Positions 61,354-64,000 of a stretch of DNA of 64,000 bases are shown here, piece by piece. Below the pieces are notes generated by a model. The model did no database searches and had not been told where the DNA came from. It was given only the letters and a program-made list of their open reading frames with translations. Every line of letters begins with the position of its first letter. Positions within the stretch are counted from its first letter, which is position 1. The DNA lies in NCBI GenBank assembly GCA_004295565.1, contig AP019416.1, forward strand, positions 3,224,001-3,288,000, in the 5' to 3' direction. Made by a program: the position numbers and the translations under genes. This DNA is from Vreelandella olivaria. Lineage in GTDB: Bacteria > Pseudomonadota > Gammaproteobacteria > Pseudomonadales > Halomonadaceae.

Positions 61354-62359
61354 TCGTTATCGTTATCCCCCGCGTGGCTTTGACTTTGGCTCTGACTCTG
61401 GGTTTGGGTGACACGGGGCACGCTGTCATCATTCACAAAGTAGGTGGCGCTTAGCGTATCGTGGATGGCGGCAAAGCCGATCTGCAGTTCGTCGATAAAC
61501 AGGTGCAGCTTGCTGGGTGAGTGGGCCAGCGCTTGAATATCGGCATCCACCACGTCGGCACGCACCAGCGAAACGGTGGCCGCCGGGCGATCCTGTCTCG
61601 GCAGTAGCGTCAGCTCATGGCCCAGTGTCTCCAGACTACAGGCAATCGAGCGCGGCAGGTTCGGGTCTTGCAGCAAAAAGCGCAGCACATCGGGGCCACG
61701 TACGCGCAAACGCACCTGCTGACGGTACATTTGGTAGGCGGTAAGTGACTTAAGCACGCTCATCCACTGCAGGTTCTCAAACGGCAGCAGCTCTTCCGGG
61801 TTTTGCGGCAGCAGGCTGGCGGAGCGCACGTCAACAATGCGCGTGGTCATATCGGCCCGCTCTAACTGACGCCCCAGCTCAATGAAAGTGCGCGCTGGGC
61901 CATGGCTTAGCGTGCCTTCAATCAATCCTGTCAGCGCTTGGCAGCCTCGGATAACGCTTTTAAGAAAACTATCCCGACGGCGTGGACTCACGCCATTTTC
62001 AGCATGATCGGCCACACTCAGATAGAGCTGGTTAACCTCTTCCCAAATCTCCCGTGGCACCACATCCCGGGTGGTTCTCAGGTTTTCACGGGCACTGGCA
62101 AGGGCGGAGATAATCGAAATATCGTTGTCGGTATCGGCGCATAAAAGTGCACCACATTGCGCTCTTCGAAGTCTGAATGACGCGCTGTGAAGGTTTCCAG
62201 GCTGCCGGTCATTTCGATAAGCGGCGCCCAGCCGAGCGGCAGACGCCCAGGCAAGTCGAGCATAAGGTGGCTGTTGACGCTCAGCAAACGCGCGGTATCT
62301 TCAGCACGCTCAATATAGCGCGCCATCCAGTAGAGGTTCTCTGCAACGCGTGACAGCAT
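61350..62359 (-). CDS. Alpha-E (DUF403) protein of the ATP-grasp/transglutaminase cluster (frame-broken)
   Basis: About 336 residues, all-alpha. MLSRVAENLYWMARYIERAEDTARLL is the family opening with conserved Glu/Arg; ERADMTTRIVDVRSASLL and IDELQIGFAAIHDTL follow. A shift near 62140-62060 is repaired to join HFLCADTDN to VVPREIWEEVNQLYL. The C-terminus is a low-complexity run of QSQSQSQS and acidic residues. Alpha-E proteins accompany circularly permuted ATP-grasp proteins and are predicted to bind the ligase substrate or product. Four bases after the ATP-grasp gene. Confidence 0.85.
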
Positions 62360-62363
62360 GGCG

Positions 62364-63843
62364 TTAGACTCCTTGCACCGCGGCCGCTGCCGCCTTATCG
62401 TCAGTTTCTACAATCCAGGTATCTTTACTGCCGCCACCTTGAGAGGAGTTCACCACCAGCGACCCCTCGATCAATGCCACCCGAGTCAGCCCCCCGGTGG
62501 TCACATGGATTTCAGGCCCAGAGAGTATGAAGGGGCGTAAATCCACATGCCGTGGCTGCGGTAAACCATTCGCCAACGTCGGTGTGGTCGACAGCGCCAG
62601 CGTGGGCTGCGCCATGTAGTTGCGCGGGTTCGCCTTAATCAAGCGGGCAAACTCTTCCCGGGTCTCTTTCGTTGAGCGCGGGCCAATGAGCATGCCGTAA
62701 CCGCCCGACTCATTGGCCGGTTTCACCACCAATTCATCCAGGTGATCAAGCACATAGCGTCGGTCGTCCTCGAACATACACAGATAGCTGGGCACGTTGG
62801 GCAGCAGCGGCTCCTGGTCGAGATAGTAGCGAATCAGCGCAGGCACGAATGCATAAACGACCTTGTCATCCGCCACGCCAGCACCGGGTGCATTGGCCAG
62901 CGCGACTTTTCCCGCCCGCCAGGCGCGCATCAAACCCGCCACCCCAGCATGGATTCTGGGTTAAACGCTTCCGGGTCGAGGAACTCATCGTCTACGCGGC
63001 GGTAAATAACATCGACCCGACGCAGCCCTTCTACGGTGCGCATGTAAACCACATTGTCATCATCGACAAGCAGGTCACTCCCCTGCACTAGTTCAACACC
63101 CATTTGCTGGGCAAGGTAAGCGTGCTCAAAGTAGGCGGAGTTGTAGATCCCTGGGGTCAGTACCACTACCTGGGGGTCATCCCCCGGCCTTGGCGACATC
63201 GCCGCCAGCATGTCATAAAGCTGCGCGACGTAATCATCAACGGGCAGAATTTTTCCAGAGGCAAACAGCTCCGGCAGTACCCGCTTGGTAACGTTACGGT
63301 TTTCCAACATATAGGAGACGCCGGAAGGAATGCGTAAGTTATCTTCCAACACATACAGCGTGCCATCCCCATCGCGCACCAGGTCTGAACCGCACACGTG
63401 GGCCCACACGCCGTGGGGGGATTAATGCCAACACACTGGGGGCGAAAATTAACCGACTGCGCCAGCACCTCGGCGGGCAGCACTTTGTCCTTAATGACTT
63501 TTTGGTCGTGGTAGAGGTCATCAATAAATAGATTCAGCGCCTGCACGCGCTGTTTGAGGCCTGCCTCGGTTTTGCGCCACTCACTGGCGGGGATAATTCG
63601 CGGCACAATATCAAATGGCCAGGCGCGGTCGATCATTGCGCCTTCAGAGTAAACCGTGAAGGTAATTCCCATGGTGCGAATCGCGATCTCCGCCGCGGTT
63701 TTCCGCTCGGCCAACTCCTCGGCGCTAAACCTTGCCAACATGTTGCAGAGTTCACCCGCGGACTCGCGTGGCTGACCGGGTGCGGCCATCAGCTCATCGT
63801 AATAGTCACGACACGCATAGTTATTCCAATTCACTTGGCTCAT
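62364..63843 (-). CDS. Circularly permuted ATP-grasp protein (frame-broken)
   Basis: About 493 residues of the circularly permuted ATP-grasp type 2 family (DUF404/407), predicted to form amide bonds between amino acids or peptides. [26 protein letters not shown] starts the protein; ATP-grasp segments include [52 protein letters not shown] and [12 protein letters not shown]. Frames change near 63405 and near 62940. Heads the operon with the alpha-E gene; the 157 bases before its start hold no gene. A transglutaminase-like or proteasome-like partner is not visible in the window. Confidence 0.87.
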
Positions 63844-64000
63844 GGGCGCTCTCCTGGCGCTGGGGTGGAAGCGGCAACTTCCTTAATGCTCAGTGTAGGC
63901 CTGCCGCGCGCAAAACAATCAAACAATTGACAGCAAAATACGTACCATCTTTTGCGATATTTCAACGTTTGCTTACCCAAACGCTACTTGACAGGGAGCC

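Noticed and set aside
61365-61411. Gln-Ser repeat at the end of the alpha-E protein as a functional tag
   Set aside because: Short low-complexity tail next to an acidic end; without comparison to homologues there is no ground for a special role.

Overview
The window looks like a stretch of chromosome from a halophilic gammaproteobacterium, most likely Halomonas or a close relative (inference from protein families and gene order, not from a search). Two conserved housekeeping blocks support this. The first is hemA-prfA-prmC-lrp-moeB, divergent from a TPR lipoprotein gene followed by lolB-ispE-tRNA(Gln)-prs-rplY-pth-ychF-tRNA(Met). The second is miaB-phoH-ybeY-corC-lnt. Both orders match Pseudomonas-type genomes.

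A feature of the whole window governs how it must be read. More than half of the protein genes are broken by one to five single-base frameshifts, almost always in or next to short homopolymer runs. The broken genes include single-copy essential ones (hemA, prs, ispE, pth, lnt). The simplest reading is uncorrected insertion/deletion sequencing error, not gene decay. I therefore give each broken gene as one repaired locus and state where the frame changes. Several true C-termini (prmC, MCP, NnrU, CorA, ArfB, PfpI, RHH protein) appear only after such repair.

Layout. 0-4.7 kb: porin-like C-terminus, membrane GGDEF-EAL protein, AT-rich PEP-CTERM-type acyltransferase, two small membrane proteins. 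4.8-8.2 kb: zinc-ribbon metallopeptidase (copy 1), nitroreductase, phosphodiesterase, methyltransferase. 8.2-11.6 kb: chemoreceptor, palindromic repeat, two divergent bactofilins. 11.6-23.8 kb: the heme/translation and isoprenoid/PRPP/translation blocks. 23.9-28.4 kb: M18 aminopeptidase, Prc protease, ArsR regulator, three identical tRNA(Asn). 28.6-34.4 kb: miaB to lnt block with a second palindromic repeat. 34.5-38.1 kb: YahK-type alcohol dehydrogenase with divergent AraC regulator, VOC protein with divergent LysR regulator. 38.2-41.2 kb: malate:quinone oxidoreductase gene cut near its 3' end by a complete IS3-family element with 3-bp target duplication. 41.3-50 kb: small conserved proteins, PfpI, chemoreceptor plus solute-binding protein pair, flavin reductase, hydroxyacid dehydrogenase, ArfB-DUF1289. 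50-57 kb: proline-racemase-family enzyme with Ser/Thr active site plus MDR oxidoreductase, NnrU, CorA, GAF-PAS-GGDEF cyclase, and a sodium/solute symporter under a TPP riboswitch. 57-64 kb: AhpD-like protein, unknown protein, MmsA, zinc-ribbon metallopeptidase (copy 2), alpha-E protein and circularly permuted ATP-grasp protein.

The most interesting units are the ATP-grasp/alpha-E/metallopeptidase cluster at the right end (predicted, uncharacterised peptide-ligation system), the TPP-riboswitch-controlled symporter, the chemoreceptor/binding-protein pair, and the Ser/Thr proline-racemase homologue.
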